From contig NZ_FQZS01000007.1 in the NCBI RefSeq assembly GCF_900142105.1, positions 1-64,000 of the forward strand: a DNA stretch of 64,000 nt, read 5' to 3'. Position numbers and translations under genes: made by a program. Of the stretch, positions 17,747-27,356 are shown in pieces. The stretch is from Lutispora thermophila DSM 19022. GTDB lineage: Bacteria; Bacillota; Clostridia; Lutisporales; Lutisporaceae. Each line of letters begins with the position of its first letter. The first letter of the stretch is position 1. Below the pieces are notes generated by a model. It was not told the DNA's origin. It searched no databases and saw nothing but the letters and a program-made list of their open reading frames with translations.

Positions 17747-18616
17747 TTAATCTATGTATGATTCAATCTTATCATTGAAAAAGAATACTCCTACTCCTCC
17801 AATTCCTAGATGGGAACCTAACACACTTCCTATCTTGCTGACAATAACTTTAGCTTCTCCCATTCTCGATTGAAGCATGGCCTGTAACTCCTTAGCAGTA
17901 TCAATATCATCAGCGTGGCTTATTCCTATAATCTGATCAGGGAATTTGCTCATTCTCTCTTCCACAATATCCAATAATTCCTTTAAAGCTTTTTTCTTTC
18001 CTCTAACCTTCTGTATAACTTCCATTACACCGTCATTTACATGGAGGATTGGCTTTATGCTAAGCATATTGCCAATTATTCCTTCAGTCTTGCTTATCCT
18101 CCCGCCCTTTATAAGCCAGCTTAAATCCGTTATGGTAAAAACATGCTCAATATGCAGAATCATATTCTTTACAGCATCAATGACATTTTCAAAGCTTTTT
18201 CCAGCTTTCACAAGTTTTGATGCCTGCAATGCGATCAAACCTGTAGCCAAAGAACCGGATTTGGTATCAATGACTTCCATTTTTATATTATTATACTTTT
18301 CTTTTAGCTCCTCTACTATTGAACAGATAGTCTGATATGTGCCTGACAGTTTGGACGAAAAAGATAGAAATATAAAATCTTCACCTTTGGAAATGCATTC
18401 CTGAAATAAACTATAAGCATTTGATGGGTTAGGTTGAGATGTTTTAGGACATATTCCTTTTCTCATGGATTCATACACCTCATCCACCTTTATATCCACC
18501 TTATCAAAATATTCTTTTCCATCTATGCTAACCGTTAGAGGCAACATGCTTATGCCGTAGCTTTCCATCAATTCATCCGGCAAATCGCATGTACTATCAA
18601 CTATTATCCTAGTCAT
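17747..18616 (-). CDS. DegV family fatty-acid-binding protein
   Basis: 289 residues. Starts with the family signature RIIVDSTCDLP and holds the KTSQPNPS and FLSFSSKLSGTYQ segments that line the fatty-acid pocket. DegV/FakB proteins present fatty acids to the FakA kinase for phosphorylation; no fakA is in the window, so kinase partnership is by analogy only. GGAGG lies eight bases before the ATG. Single gene. Confidence 0.92.
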   Translation of the reverse strand: MTRIIVDSTCDLPDELMESYGISMLPLTVSIDGKEYFDKVDIKVDEVYESMRKGICPKTSQPNPSNAYSLFQECISKGEDFIFLSFSSKLSGTYQTICSIVEELKEKYNNIKMEVIDTKSGSLATGLIALQASKLVKAGKSFENVIDAVKNMILHIEHVFTITDLSWLIKGGRISKTEGIIGNMLSIKPILHVNDGVMEVIQKVRGKKKALKELLDIVEERMSKFPDQIIGISHADDIDTAKELQAMLQSRMGEAKVIVSKIGSVLGSHLGIGGVGVFFFNDKIESYID

Positions 18617-18702
18617 TTACAAGACCTCCTATAATATTACAATAATTTCTTATTCTCTCTATATATAGAATAATTCAGTATTTTTCCGATTTCAACAAAT
18701 AC

Positions 18703-18730
18703 ACAAAAAAGCGGAGACTTTTCTCCGCCT
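18703..18730 (-). terminator. Terminator of the Gly/Pro-rich protein gene
   Basis: GGCGGAG-AAAAG-TCTCCGC hairpin on the minus strand followed by TTTTTTG. Confidence 0.8.
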
Positions 18731-18737
18731 TTCAAAA

Positions 18738-19169
18738 TCAGAAGCATTGGAAGCTCTCAATTCTTCTTAGATCCATTCCAAAATATACCCATCTTCGCCC
18801 ATTCCATCTCCAACCCGCTACAGAACGAGGTCCTACGAATACCAGAAATGCCCAGAAGCCTCTTCCTCTATCAGGCCATATATATACAAATCTAAATGTA
18901 CATCTTCTGATTGCGCCTGCATCTACGGCAAATGTCCCGACTCCCCCGGCAGCGGATTGTTGTGGCGTAAAGTTCGGCGGAGGTCCTGATGGTGGCCCCG
19001 AAGCAGGTCCTTGGAAAGGTCCGCCTTGCGTAGGTCCTTGGAAGCCTGGCCCAAAGGGAGGCATAAACTGTCCAAAGGGTCCCTGCCTCATCAGAGGGCA
19101 GACAAATTCATCCACGTTATCCTCAAGTTCTTCATATCTGTCGAAATCATCTTCATACTCTTTATACAT
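18738..19169 (-). CDS. Pro/Gly-rich small protein with conserved aromatic C-terminal domain
   Basis: 143 residues in three parts: an acidic start (EYEDDFDRYEELED), a proline/glycine/glutamine-rich linker (about 32-72, GPFQGPASGPPSGPPPNF), and an aromatic basic domain (about 85-143) ending in YFGMDLRRIESFQCF. I have seen this C-terminal pattern in small hypothetical proteins of spore-forming Clostridia, sometimes called transporter or coat-like, but no function is established. GGTGGG precedes the ATG; own terminator. Confidence 0.7.
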   Translation of the reverse strand: MYKEYEDDFDRYEELEDNVDEFVCPLMRQGPFGQFMPPFGPGFQGPTQGGPFQGPASGPPSGPPPNFTPQQSAAGGVGTFAVDAGAIRRCTFRFVYIWPDRGRGFWAFLVFVGPRSVAGWRWNGRRWVYFGMDLRRIESFQCF

Positions 19170-19298
19170 GTTATCCCACCTTATTAATCATTTAGTATCA
19201 TATTATTCAGGTGGTATAAAACATGTTACTTTTCATTCAATATAATCATTTTGTATGGGAATCATCTGCAACTCCTCTACGGCCCATTTGTTACTTCT

Positions 19299-20981
19299 TC
19301 ATGCCACATTATATAAGTTGTAGAAAAAACCTTTTTTCCCCATCAGCTCACCGAAAGTACCTTTCTCGCTCAAGGTTCCGTCTTTTAAAACCAATATCTC
19401 ATCATATCTTTTCAGTATATCCTCATTCAGCTTATGAGTAACAACAATACAAGTAAGATCAGGTATGTTCAAAATAGAATTTTCTATGTTGTAGGACGTT
19501 TCATTATCCAATGATGATGTTGCCTCATCAATTACAAGTATAGGTGTATTCTTGATTATGGCTCTGGCAATGGCTATTCTCTGCTTTTCTCCTCCTGACA
19601 GATTGCAACCATTTTCACCCACAGCACTGTTTATTCCGTGATCCAATTTATTAATCAAAGCACCCAAACCAGCTTTTTTGATGGCATTTTCTACATCTGT
19701 ATCATCATACCCTTCAAATAGGGTAATATTATCTTTTATACTGCTATCAAACATGTATATGTTTTGATGAATGATGGTTACAAGCTTATATAAATCTTCA
19801 GCCTTTATGTTCCTATTGTCTATGCCGTCAATTAGTATGTCTCCTGAAAAATTATCATAATACCTCAAAAGAAGTTTCAATACAGTGGACTTCCCTCCGC
19901 CGCTGTTTCCTACGATTGCATATTTCCTGCCCTTCTCAATGGTAAAGTTGACATTCTTTAATACATTCTTTTCTCCGTCATAGGAAAAAGAAACATTATT
20001 AAAACATATTTTATCATCAAAAGAATTCTTGCTTATTCCTTCAACGCTTCCATCTTCTTTATTGAGAATATCATTTATTTTGTCCTCAATTAGTTTTGTG
20101 GATTTTAATCGGTTAAGTCTTGAAGATAGTGCTACAAGAGGATTCACAATGTTATTCATCAATTGTGTCGCTGCGATCATATATCCTATGGTCATCTTCC
20201 CATTTATTACAAAATATCTGCTCAATCCAATAGTGCCTAAAAACATAATCAAACCAAAAGCTAAAGCTAAAGAATCTGTTATTCCGGCAAATATATTATA
20301 TCTGTACCTTGCTAACTCTGCTTCACCGTTAGATATACTGTAATCCTTCAATATCCTTTTTTCAATATTAAAACCCTTAACTACCTCAAATCCGGAAAAA
20401 ATATCCTTGATTTTTACTGTAAACAATCCTATGGAATCAGAATATTTATTCTTATGCTTGCTTAATGATTTGCCAAATACAACGGGCATGCTTAAAGGAA
20501 TCAATTCCAAAATAAAGATAAATAATGCTATGTATATGTTCAATCTTATCAAAGCTATAGTAGCAATAATGAAACCAACCAGATTAGTGAGCAATTCAAA
20601 CAGATTTGTATAATAATCCTGTTCCAGTATGTTTATATCATTCGTCAATAAAGATATGCTCTTTGCACTGTTTTCTTCATTGAATACATTTATACTTCGA
20701 TAAATTATTTTGGTGAAAATCTGATTTTTTAAATCTGTAAGGCATTTTCTTAACAAACTGGCCCTTAATGCTTTTAATATCATCCAGACAATAGAAGATA
20801 CAAAAATATATAATGAAAATACTACAATTGCATTTCTAAGCTCTATAATACTTCCAGAGGAACCGGCCTCAAACAATAGTTTTAATACTAAAGCTAATGC
20901 AACATTTAACGCAGAATCTATTATTGTGAATGCTATATTAAACACAGTCAAAAGCTTATGTTTCAGCATATATTTATACAT
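19299..20981 (-). CDS. ABC exporter (fused membrane and ATPase domains)
   Basis: 560 residues: six membrane helices in the first ~300, then an ATPase with Walker A GNSGGGKST (about 354), the signature LSGGEKQRIAIARA and Walker B ILVIDEATSSLD, followed by the H-loop in VVTHKL. It has the form of a type IV (MsbA-like) half-transporter exporter. Substrate unknown. It stands alone, divergent from the XRE-TPR regulator, which may or may not control it. Confidence 0.88.
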   Translation of the reverse strand: MYKYMLKHKLLTVFNIAFTIIDSALNVALALVLKLLFEAGSSGSIIELRNAIVVFSLYIFVSSIVWMILKALRASLLRKCLTDLKNQIFTKIIYRSINVFNEENSAKSISLLTNDINILEQDYYTNLFELLTNLVGFIIATIALIRLNIYIALFIFILELIPLSMPVVFGKSLSKHKNKYSDSIGLFTVKIKDIFSGFEVVKGFNIEKRILKDYSISNGEAELARYRYNIFAGITDSLALAFGLIMFLGTIGLSRYFVINGKMTIGYMIAATQLMNNIVNPLVALSSRLNRLKSTKLIEDKINDILNKEDGSVEGISKNSFDDKICFNNVSFSYDGEKNVLKNVNFTIEKGRKYAIVGNSGGGKSTVLKLLLRYYDNFSGDILIDGIDNRNIKAEDLYKLVTIIHQNIYMFDSSIKDNITLFEGYDDTDVENAIKKAGLGALINKLDHGINSAVGENGCNLSGGEKQRIAIARAIIKNTPILVIDEATSSLDNETSYNIENSILNIPDLTCIVVTHKLNEDILKRYDEILVLKDGTLSEKGTFGELMGKKGFFYNLYNVA

Positions 20982-21289
20982 TATAATGCCCCCCTGTTAT
21001 TTTCATATTATATTAAACTTTTCCCTGATGTTTAAAAATACGTTCTCACTGAGAATCCTTTTATTATATCAAGGACTACTTCCTTAATTAATTATTAAAT
21101 TATATTAAAATATATATTTAATAATATTAAACTTTACTTCATTATATTCTTAGTATATGCTTAAGTCAATATATGAGTTTAACTATTTTGAATCTTTCTT
21201 TGCTATACAGTTTCTCAAATGCCATGTTTATTGCAATATCGCAAATAATATAATATAATTTAACTACAATAAGCAAAGTGAGTGATAAT

Positions 21290-22624
21290 ATGGATTCCAG
21301 TTTAGGAAGCAAAATAAAAAAACTTAGAAAAGAACTAAAAATGACTCAAGCTCAATTGGCTGAGCCGGAAATGACAAAAAGCATGTTGAGCCAAATTGAG
21401 AACGGCCTTGCCATGCCCTCAATGAAAAGCCTTCAATTTATTGCAAAAAAGTTAAATAAACCTGTATCATACTTTATTGATGAATCCTCGGACCATTTAG
21501 TTAAAAATGATAATGATGATAAAGATAGCTATGATCATATTGTAAATGAACTGAAAAAAATAGACGAATTAATAAAAAGCAACGCTTTTAAAGAGGCATT
21601 GGTCTGTATAGAAGAATTGGAGCATTTAACATCCCTGTACGACAATAGCAAGCTTATGGGAGACATATTATATAAAAAAGGCCAATGCATGATGGAATTG
21701 GATAAGCTTGCAGAAGCTGTAAAGCTATTCTACAGAGCATATGAAATATACCTCAATAACAACTTTTATATAGAAGCAGCAAAATCTTATGCCGAAACAA
21801 CAACTGAGCATTGGAGAAACTTTGAATATGGAAAATGCATAGATATATATCTAAAGGCAAAGGAAATATATGATAAATCCCCTAACAGAGATATACATTT
21901 TGAAATAGAGTTGCTTCATGGTCTATCTGTCTTTTATTCCGCAATAGGAGATTTTGATGTCACCTCAAAGTACCTAGATGATGCATTGGAAATTTCAAAA
22001 ACTACCGGTGTTTATTATAAGGCTGATGAGCTATATAGATCTAAAGCTGTAATGAACTACATTCAAGGTGATCACGAGAACTACAAAATAAATATTGAAA
22101 AAGCAGAGCAATTTGCAGTTTTTACAGAAAACAAGGTGATCATGAAGTATATATATTCTGTAAAAGTAGTACATGAAAATGCAATAGGAAATTATGATAA
22201 GGCATTGGAATATCTTGAACAGATGAAAAAGGTAAATGCTCCTCATCATGAATATTTCTATTATAGAGAAAAAGCAAAAGCATTATATTATTTAGGCAAG
22301 TATGATGAAGCTTTAGAAAATATCAAACATGTATTTTATCCTGATTATGCCTCTCATAAACTTGATTATCTTATGATGTGGAGCACCAAGGTATATGAAG
22401 GTCTTATATATTCCAAATTGGGACAGTTGAATAAATCAATTGATCCTATACTTACAGCCATAGAAAAAATGAAAAAGTTTGGCAGTTCAAGGCTTTTAGC
22501 TTTTGCTTTAGAATCTGCATCTGATATATATTATCAAATGGGAGAATTTGAAAAAGCATATAATTATCTGAAAGAAGCCAACCATATGAAAAATGACATA
22601 ATAAAAAACAAAATCTATTTTTAG
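21290..22624 (+). CDS. XRE-family regulator with C-terminal TPR repeats
   Basis: About 444 residues. Residues ~5-60 are a helix-turn-helix of the XRE type (IKKLRKELKMTQAQLA, SKSMLSQIENG-like TKSMLSQIENGLAMPSMKSL). Residues ~85-440 are tetratricopeptide repeats, the architecture of peptide-responsive Rgg/PlcR-like and RapX-like regulators. That raises the possibility of control by a signalling peptide, as inference. The frame opens at a GTG at 21278 but ATG at 21290 is better spaced from AAAGTGAG. Its target is not evident; the ABC exporter gene is divergent from it. Confidence 0.85.
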   Translation: MDSSLGSKIKKLRKELKMTQAQLAEPEMTKSMLSQIENGLAMPSMKSLQFIAKKLNKPVSYFIDESSDHLVKNDNDDKDSYDHIVNELKKIDELIKSNAFKEALVCIEELEHLTSLYDNSKLMGDILYKKGQCMMELDKLAEAVKLFYRAYEIYLNNNFYIEAAKSYAETTTEHWRNFEYGKCIDIYLKAKEIYDKSPNRDIHFEIELLHGLSVFYSAIGDFDVTSKYLDDALEISKTTGVYYKADELYRSKAVMNYIQGDHENYKINIEKAEQFAVFTENKVIMKYIYSVKVVHENAIGNYDKALEYLEQMKKVNAPHHEYFYYREKAKALYYLGKYDEALENIKHVFYPDYASHKLDYLMMWSTKVYEGLIYSKLGQLNKSIDPILTAIEKMKKFGSSRLLAFALESASDIYYQMGEFEKAYNYLKEANHMKNDIIKNKIYF

Positions 22625-22644
22625 CAGCTTGTGCTGCTTTTTTA
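22622..22644 (+). terminator. Terminator of the XRE-TPR gene
   Basis: AGCAGCTTGTGCTGCTTTTTTATTG: short strong hairpin followed by six T, overlapping the TAG stop. Confidence 0.75.
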
Positions 22645-22705
22645 TTGTTCAAAAGGAATAATATCTTATGCTATAATATTACAAAATTATGGAAAGGAGA
22701 ATTAT

Positions 22706-23689
22706 ATGATTTACATAAAAAACGAAAGCAATAATCCTTATTTCAACCTGGCTTTAGAAGAGTATCTATTTAATCTAGATGATAATGAGAATTATGTTCT
22801 CCTATGGCAGAATGACAATACAATAGTTGTAGGGAAACATCAGAATACGTCAGAAGAAATAAACTCCGAATATGTTAAGGAAAAGAATATAAATATAGTC
22901 AGGAGAATCACAGGAGGCGGTGCCGTATACCACGACCTGGGAAATCTTAATTACAGCTTCATAATAAAAGGCATTGAAAAGGCTGATTATGATTTCAGCA
23001 AATTCACTATACCTATCATAAAGGCATTGAGAAAATTAGGGGTAGAATCGGAATTATCCGGTAGAAATGATATAACTATAGATGGCAAGAAATTCTCCGG
23101 CAACGCCCAATTGGTAAAACACGGAAAACTTCTTCATCATGGCACCTTGCTTTTCAACTCAAATATGGATGTGTTGTCTAAAGCATTAAAGGTATCTGAA
23201 GATAAGTTTGAGTCTAAAAGTGTTAAATCCGTGAGAGCCAGAGTCACTAATATAAAAGATTATCTGCCCCGAGACATAACAGTCTTGGAGTTTAAAGAGC
23301 TGCTTCTAAAGTACATGTTTGATGAAGACACTTATTTAAAAGAAGGTCAACTTACTGAAAAGGATTTGAATAACATAAATTCCTTAATGAAAAATAAGTA
23401 TATTACTTGGGAATGGAACTATGGTGAATCACCGGAGTTCAATGTAAGACGCTCCAAAAGATTTGCCAATGGCAAAATAGAAACTTTATCAAATGTTAAG
23501 GATGGTATAATCCAAAGCATTAAATTCTATGGTGACTTCTTCGGCAGCGACAATCTGGAAGAAATAGAAAACTTGCTCAAAGGCAAACGATATGAAGAAA
23601 GCCAAATAAGAGATGCTCTGAAAGATGTCAATATAGATAATTATTTCAAGAATATTAGTCTGGATGAGTTGGTAAGTTGTATATTATAG
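22706..23689 (+). CDS. lplA: Lipoate-protein ligase A
   Basis: 327 residues. It attaches lipoate (via lipoyl-AMP) to lysines of lipoyl domains. Visible motifs: RRITGGGAVYHDLGNLN (about residues 70-86), GRNDITIDGKKFSGNAQ (catalytic Lys region) and HHGTLLFN. The start at 22706 has GGAAAGGAG at good spacing; an open frame upstream to 22631 is a read-back over the terminator. The window has only a lipoyl-less E2-like gene, so the enzyme's acceptor lies elsewhere, probably glycine cleavage or a dehydrogenase. Confidence 0.92.
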   Translation: MIYIKNESNNPYFNLALEEYLFNLDDNENYVLLWQNDNTIVVGKHQNTSEEINSEYVKEKNINIVRRITGGGAVYHDLGNLNYSFIIKGIEKADYDFSKFTIPIIKALRKLGVESELSGRNDITIDGKKFSGNAQLVKHGKLLHHGTLLFNSNMDVLSKALKVSEDKFESKSVKSVRARVTNIKDYLPRDITVLEFKELLLKYMFDEDTYLKEGQLTEKDLNNINSLMKNKYITWEWNYGESPEFNVRRSKRFANGKIETLSNVKDGIIQSIKFYGDFFGSDNLEEIENLLKGKRYEESQIRDALKDVNIDNYFKNISLDELVSCIL

Positions 23690-24094
23690 CAAGCCTAGTG
23701 TATTCATCTTAGGTCTTGTCTCTAGTCACCAGCCGCTGGTCTCTGGCATTAGGGTATTCTTTTGGGTCGCTTTGAGGAACACAAGTTAGCACGGCCGTAT
23801 CCACGGATTAGCGCAGAGGGTTCTTTATTGAGGACACTAAAAGACACTAAAGGATCCGATATACCCATCGTAGAGACTAAAGCCAATGAAATGGATATAT
23901 AATATCGCATCAGGTTATTAACTTTGGTGACTCTAATGCTCTCTCATATATCCCTTTGATTTTATCGTATTGCCGCATGGCTTTAAGTTTTCTACCCTGC
24001 TACAGGAATTAGTATATTCCTTCTGCAAATAAGGTCTTTAGCTTAACGCTCAGGATAACAACTATTATACTTTAGGAAACTGCACTAACCAAAG
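23690..24094. other. Unexplained intergenic stretch, richer in GC than its surroundings
   Basis: About 400 bp between lplA and the convergent HD gene with no ORF that I can support. It has a small palindrome (CACCAGCCGCTGG near 23726), an unusually GC-rich part (about 23780-23830, with GCACGGCCGTATCC) and a short tandem GACACTAAAAGACACTAAAG around 23835-23855. It may hold an undescribed RNA or a mobile-element remnant; nothing decides it. Confidence 0.4.
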
Positions 24095-24128
24095 AATAAG
24101 CATATGTGCAACTGCACATATGCTTATT
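24095..24128. terminator. Terminator at the 3' end of the HD gene
   Basis: A near-perfect palindrome AATAAGCATATGTGCA-GT/AC-TGCACATATGCTTATT overlaps the stop of the minus-strand HD gene and can act in both directions. Confidence 0.65.
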
Positions 24129-24777
24129 CCATACAGCTACAACCGCTATACCGCAACCTTTCCTCGCATTTGCGGACAAATAATTCCACAGTTTCCTTTT
24201 CTTTTTGTATGCGCTCTTGGGTCAATTCTCCTCTTCCCAATCTGTCGCAGATTCCTAGCAGAGCCACTTCCTTATACGAAACCTGCTTCATCATATTCTC
24301 CAAATCAGCAAAGGGCAAATCCTTCACCACAAAAAGAATCTGCATGTGCCATCGGACCAGTTTTGAAACCTTACCAATCAATTCCCTGTCATCTGTCAGA
24401 GCTTCAAGGAACTCAACTGCCATCTTCGCCCCCATCTTGTCATGGTCATATGCAACTATTCTACCCTTCTTCATTCTGGTGGCAGGAGCCTTTCCTATGT
24501 CATGAAGCAAAGCCGCCCACATGAAAGCCCTTTTATCTTCACTTTCATCCTTCCTCTTTGCTGCTTCATCCACCACCAACAAAGTATGGTTCCATACATT
24601 TCCCTCAGGATGATGCTCCGGTGATTGAGGTATATCTTTTAATTTTTTCAACATTGTAAAAGGATGTCTGTCGAAATAGCCTGCTTCTTCTGCTTCATAT
24701 GACAAGAATTTCGACGGCTTATCATCCAATAACAAGTGCTCTTCTAGCATTTTGAATATTTCCCAGGCAATATACAA
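24124..24777 (-). CDS. HD-domain phosphohydrolase
   Basis: 217 residues with the metal-binding HD pattern HTLLVVDEA, LLHDIGKAPAT (HD pair), then YDHDKMGAKMAVEF and VRWHMQ. It resembles the HD part of bifunctional CCA-adding enzymes and the stand-alone HDIG proteins of Clostridia. Substrate unknown; candidates are nucleotides or 2',3'-cyclic phosphates. It is a single-gene unit, with its 5' end close to the end of htpG, and the ATG at 24777 is a reasonable start. Confidence 0.8.
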   Translation of the reverse strand: MYIAWEIFKMLEEHLLLDDKPSKFLSYEAEEAGYFDRHPFTMLKKLKDIPQSPEHHPEGNVWNHTLLVVDEAAKRKDESEDKRAFMWAALLHDIGKAPATRMKKGRIVAYDHDKMGAKMAVEFLEALTDDRELIGKVSKLVRWHMQILFVVKDLPFADLENMMKQVSYKEVALLGICDRLGRGELTQERIQKEKETVELFVRKCEERLRYSGCSCME

Positions 24778-24828
24778 AAAATCAACTCCTGATATTTAAT
24801 AGAACACAAATAGGCAAGTTTCTACATA

Positions 24829-26706
24829 TTATATGTTTGCCAGTCTTTCTAAGATCATACCGCTTCTTTTTAGGAATGCTTCCAGCTTATCTCCATCTAA
24901 TCCTCTGCTGCCCATAAGAGCCAAATCATATATATGGCTGCATATCATTTGGAAATCTTCTTTCTTTTCCTCTTTATCCATCAAGCTTCCCAAAGCTTTT
25001 ACAAGGTTGTTGGACTTATTGAGTATCAATGTTTCTTCACCCTTGAACATTTTGTTCATTTCCTCAGCGCCAAACATGGCACTCATTTCCTGGAGTCTTC
25101 TTTCATGTTCTGCCATTAAGAGCACTGCCTGGGTTTCATCATTTTTAAGCCTCTCAAGCTTTACTTCCAATTTCTCAATGTTTAAGGCTTTCTTTACCTC
25201 TTCGACAAGCTTTTCTTCTTTGGCTTTATCTTCTTTACCTTCCGTTTCTATATCCTTTAAGCTATCTGCCAAATCCGAATCTATCCTATAAAATTTCACA
25301 TTCAACTCATACATTTCCAGATAGCTTATGAAATGATTGTCTATGACCGAGTCTAATACAACAGCCTCCAAACCTTGATCCTTAAATAGCTTAATATATT
25401 GATGCTGCTTTTTCTCATCGCTGGCATAGAATATCTTGTTTTCTTCCTTATCTCCTTCTTTTTTGCCGCCTGTCTTTTCAAAGTATTCATTCAGCGTGAG
25501 ATAATTTCCGTTTATGGACTTAAATATTAATACATCTTTAATCTTGTCATAGAAATTTCTATCCTTTATTGAACCATATTTGATAAATGGGCTTATATCC
25601 TTCCAGAAGCCTTCGTATTTTTCTCTTTCCTTTTCAAATAGCTCTGTCAGCTTATCCGCAACCTTCTTAGTGATATGTTTTGAGAGCTTAATTACATTGC
25701 TGTCCTTTTGCAAAAAGCTTCTGGATACATTTAAAGGCAAATCTGCACAATCTATTGTACCTTTCAGAAGCATTAAGAATTCCGGAATTATTTCCTTTAT
25801 ATTATCTGCTACAAATACCTGATTATTATAAAGCTTTATCTGCCCTTCGCTGATTTCATACTCATGGCGAAGCTTGGGAAAATAAAGTATTCCTTTGAGA
25901 TTAAAAGGATAATCTACCGATAGATGTATCCAGAACAATGGATCGTTAAAATCATTAAACACTTTTCTATAAAATGCCTTATATTCTTCCTCGGTGCAAT
26001 CCTTAGGATTCTTAAGCCATAGAGGATTAATATCATTAAGAGGTTTTCTGTCTTCACCTTCTTTTTTAAATTTCTCATCTTCCAGATATATCTTTACAGG
26101 AAGAAAGGCACAATGTTTTTGTATGATTCCCCTCAATTTATATTCATCAAGAAATTCTTCGCTCTCTTCATCTATATAAAGAGTTACGGTGGTCCCTCTT
26201 GAAGCTCTTTCTGAAGATGTCAACTCATATTCTGTTCCACCTTCGCTTATCCACTTTACAGCTTCTGCTCCGGATTGGTAAGACAGGGTATCAACCTCTA
26301 CTTTCTTGGACACCATAAAAGCTGAATAGAATCCTAGTCCGAAATGTCCTATTATTTCTGCCTCTTCTCCCATCTTGTCCTTATATTTCTCTATGAACTC
26401 CTTTGCTCCCGAGAAAGCTACTTGATTGATATATTTCTTTACCTCCTCGGCAGTCATTCCTATACCATTATCTATGAACTTTATAGTCTTCTCATCTTTA
26501 TTGAAGGATACTTTGACTTCAAACTTCTCCTCGGAAGAAATCTCCGCTTCTCCGATGGATGCCAGTCTTTTGAGCTTATTTATAGCATCTACTCCGTTGC
26601 TTATAAGCTCCCTTACAAATATATCCTTATCGGAGTATAGCCACTTCTTTATAATTGGAAATATGTTCTCTGTCTGAATTGAAATGCTTCCACTCTCTCT
26701 GTTCAT
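24829..26706 (-). CDS. htpG: Molecular chaperone HtpG (Hsp90)
   Basis: About 625 residues. The N-terminal ATPase domain shows ELISNGVDAINKLK, IKFIDNGIGMT and GHFGLGFYSAFMV, the GHKL ATP-binding motifs; the middle domain has GILYFPKLRHE; the C-terminal dimer domain follows a charged linker. I start at the ATG at 26706, since GGAGGGG lies before it and MNRESGSISIQTENIFP matches the family; an in-frame ATG at 26760 lies upstream. In this organism no other heat-shock gene adjoins it. Confidence 0.95.
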   Translation of the reverse strand: MNRESGSISIQTENIFPIIKKWLYSDKDIFVRELISNGVDAINKLKRLASIGEAEISSEEKFEVKVSFNKDEKTIKFIDNGIGMTAEEVKKYINQVAFSGAKEFIEKYKDKMGEEAEIIGHFGLGFYSAFMVSKKVEVDTLSYQSGAEAVKWISEGGTEYELTSSERASRGTTVTLYIDEESEEFLDEYKLRGIIQKHCAFLPVKIYLEDEKFKKEGEDRKPLNDINPLWLKNPKDCTEEEYKAFYRKVFNDFNDPLFWIHLSVDYPFNLKGILYFPKLRHEYEISEGQIKLYNNQVFVADNIKEIIPEFLMLLKGTIDCADLPLNVSRSFLQKDSNVIKLSKHITKKVADKLTELFEKEREKYEGFWKDISPFIKYGSIKDRNFYDKIKDVLIFKSINGNYLTLNEYFEKTGGKKEGDKEENKIFYASDEKKQHQYIKLFKDQGLEAVVLDSVIDNHFISYLEMYELNVKFYRIDSDLADSLKDIETEGKEDKAKEEKLVEEVKKALNIEKLEVKLERLKNDETQAVLLMAEHERRLQEMSAMFGAEEMNKMFKGEETLILNKSNNLVKALGSLMDKEEKKEDFQMICSHIYDLALMGSRGLDGDKLEAFLKRSGMILERLANI

Positions 26707-26908
26707 ATACACCCCTCCGAAAAAGTTCTTTGCATTAAATATTTTAGTATTTTTTTGCAACTGTCAAATCATATCAAAAAATACATTGTATATTGAGATT
26801 CTTGATGCAAAAAATAATCTGTACAGAATAGCATAACAAATTTTGATGTTAAAAAGTATATGATTTTAATTATATCTCCAACGACTGAAAAAATGAAAGA
26901 GGGGTATT

Positions 26909-27046
26909 ATGGATCAGAAAAACTTGCCCAATGTGCTACCTGACGGAGCTTTAAAAGCAGTAAGTCATAGCGACCTAGTAATGGCAAAGTTAAAAAATGA
27001 TGCCAAACCAAAAAGAGATGTTTTGGATAATGATGTCAATAAGTAG
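26909..27046 (+). CDS. Small hydrophilic protein of unknown function, 45 aa
   Basis: ATG at 26909 with AGAGGGG at good spacing, 45 codons to TAG. The protein has a PNVLPDGALKAVSHSDLVMAK core and is lysine-rich at the end. It is too short for family assignment. It sits 16 bp before the next small gene, so the two probably form an operon. Confidence 0.6.
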   Translation: MDQKNLPNVLPDGALKAVSHSDLVMAKLKNDAKPKRDVLDNDVNK

Positions 27047-27062
27047 AAAGTGGGGTGTTGAC

Positions 27063-27269
27063 TTGAAGTATAAGGATTTTGAAGATGAAATTCTATATGA
27101 TGAAAATGATGAAAGCAAATATCCTCACATGAAAAGAATTTTTGATGCAGATTTCTATACCCTGGATTTCGATCCAAGCTTCACAAAATTTGATGACGAA
27201 GTATTTAATGATGATTATGAAGGCATAAGATTCAACAGAAGAATGTGGAGAGACATTTTCCCCCAATAA
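27063..27269 (+). CDS. Small acidic protein of unknown function
   Basis: About 68 residues from a TTG start at 27063, with GGGGTG just upstream; longer starts from 26997 lack a ribosome site and overlap the previous gene. Rich in Asp/Glu (DFEDEILYDENDES) and ending in RRMWRDIFPQ. No family recognised. Followed by a good terminator. Confidence 0.6.
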   Translation: MKYKDFEDEILYDENDESKYPHMKRIFDADFYTLDFDPSFTKFDDEVFNDDYEGIRFNRRMWRDIFPQ

Positions 27270-27280
27270 GTTCCATACAA

Positions 27281-27314
27281 ACAAGTGCAGCATCAGGCTG
27301 CACTTGTGTTTTTA
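27281..27314 (+). terminator. Terminator behind the two small genes
   Basis: ACAAGTGCAG-CATCAGG-CTGCACTTGT hairpin then GTTTTTAG. Confidence 0.8.
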
Positions 27315-27356
27315 GCCATATTATGAAGCTGCTTTGGATAATTTTTGGTCAAATTT

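Noticed and set aside
24833-26677. Plus-strand ORFs opposite htpG
   Set aside because: Shadow frames of the Hsp90 gene; repetitive Ser/Leu composition is typical of antisense coding DNA.
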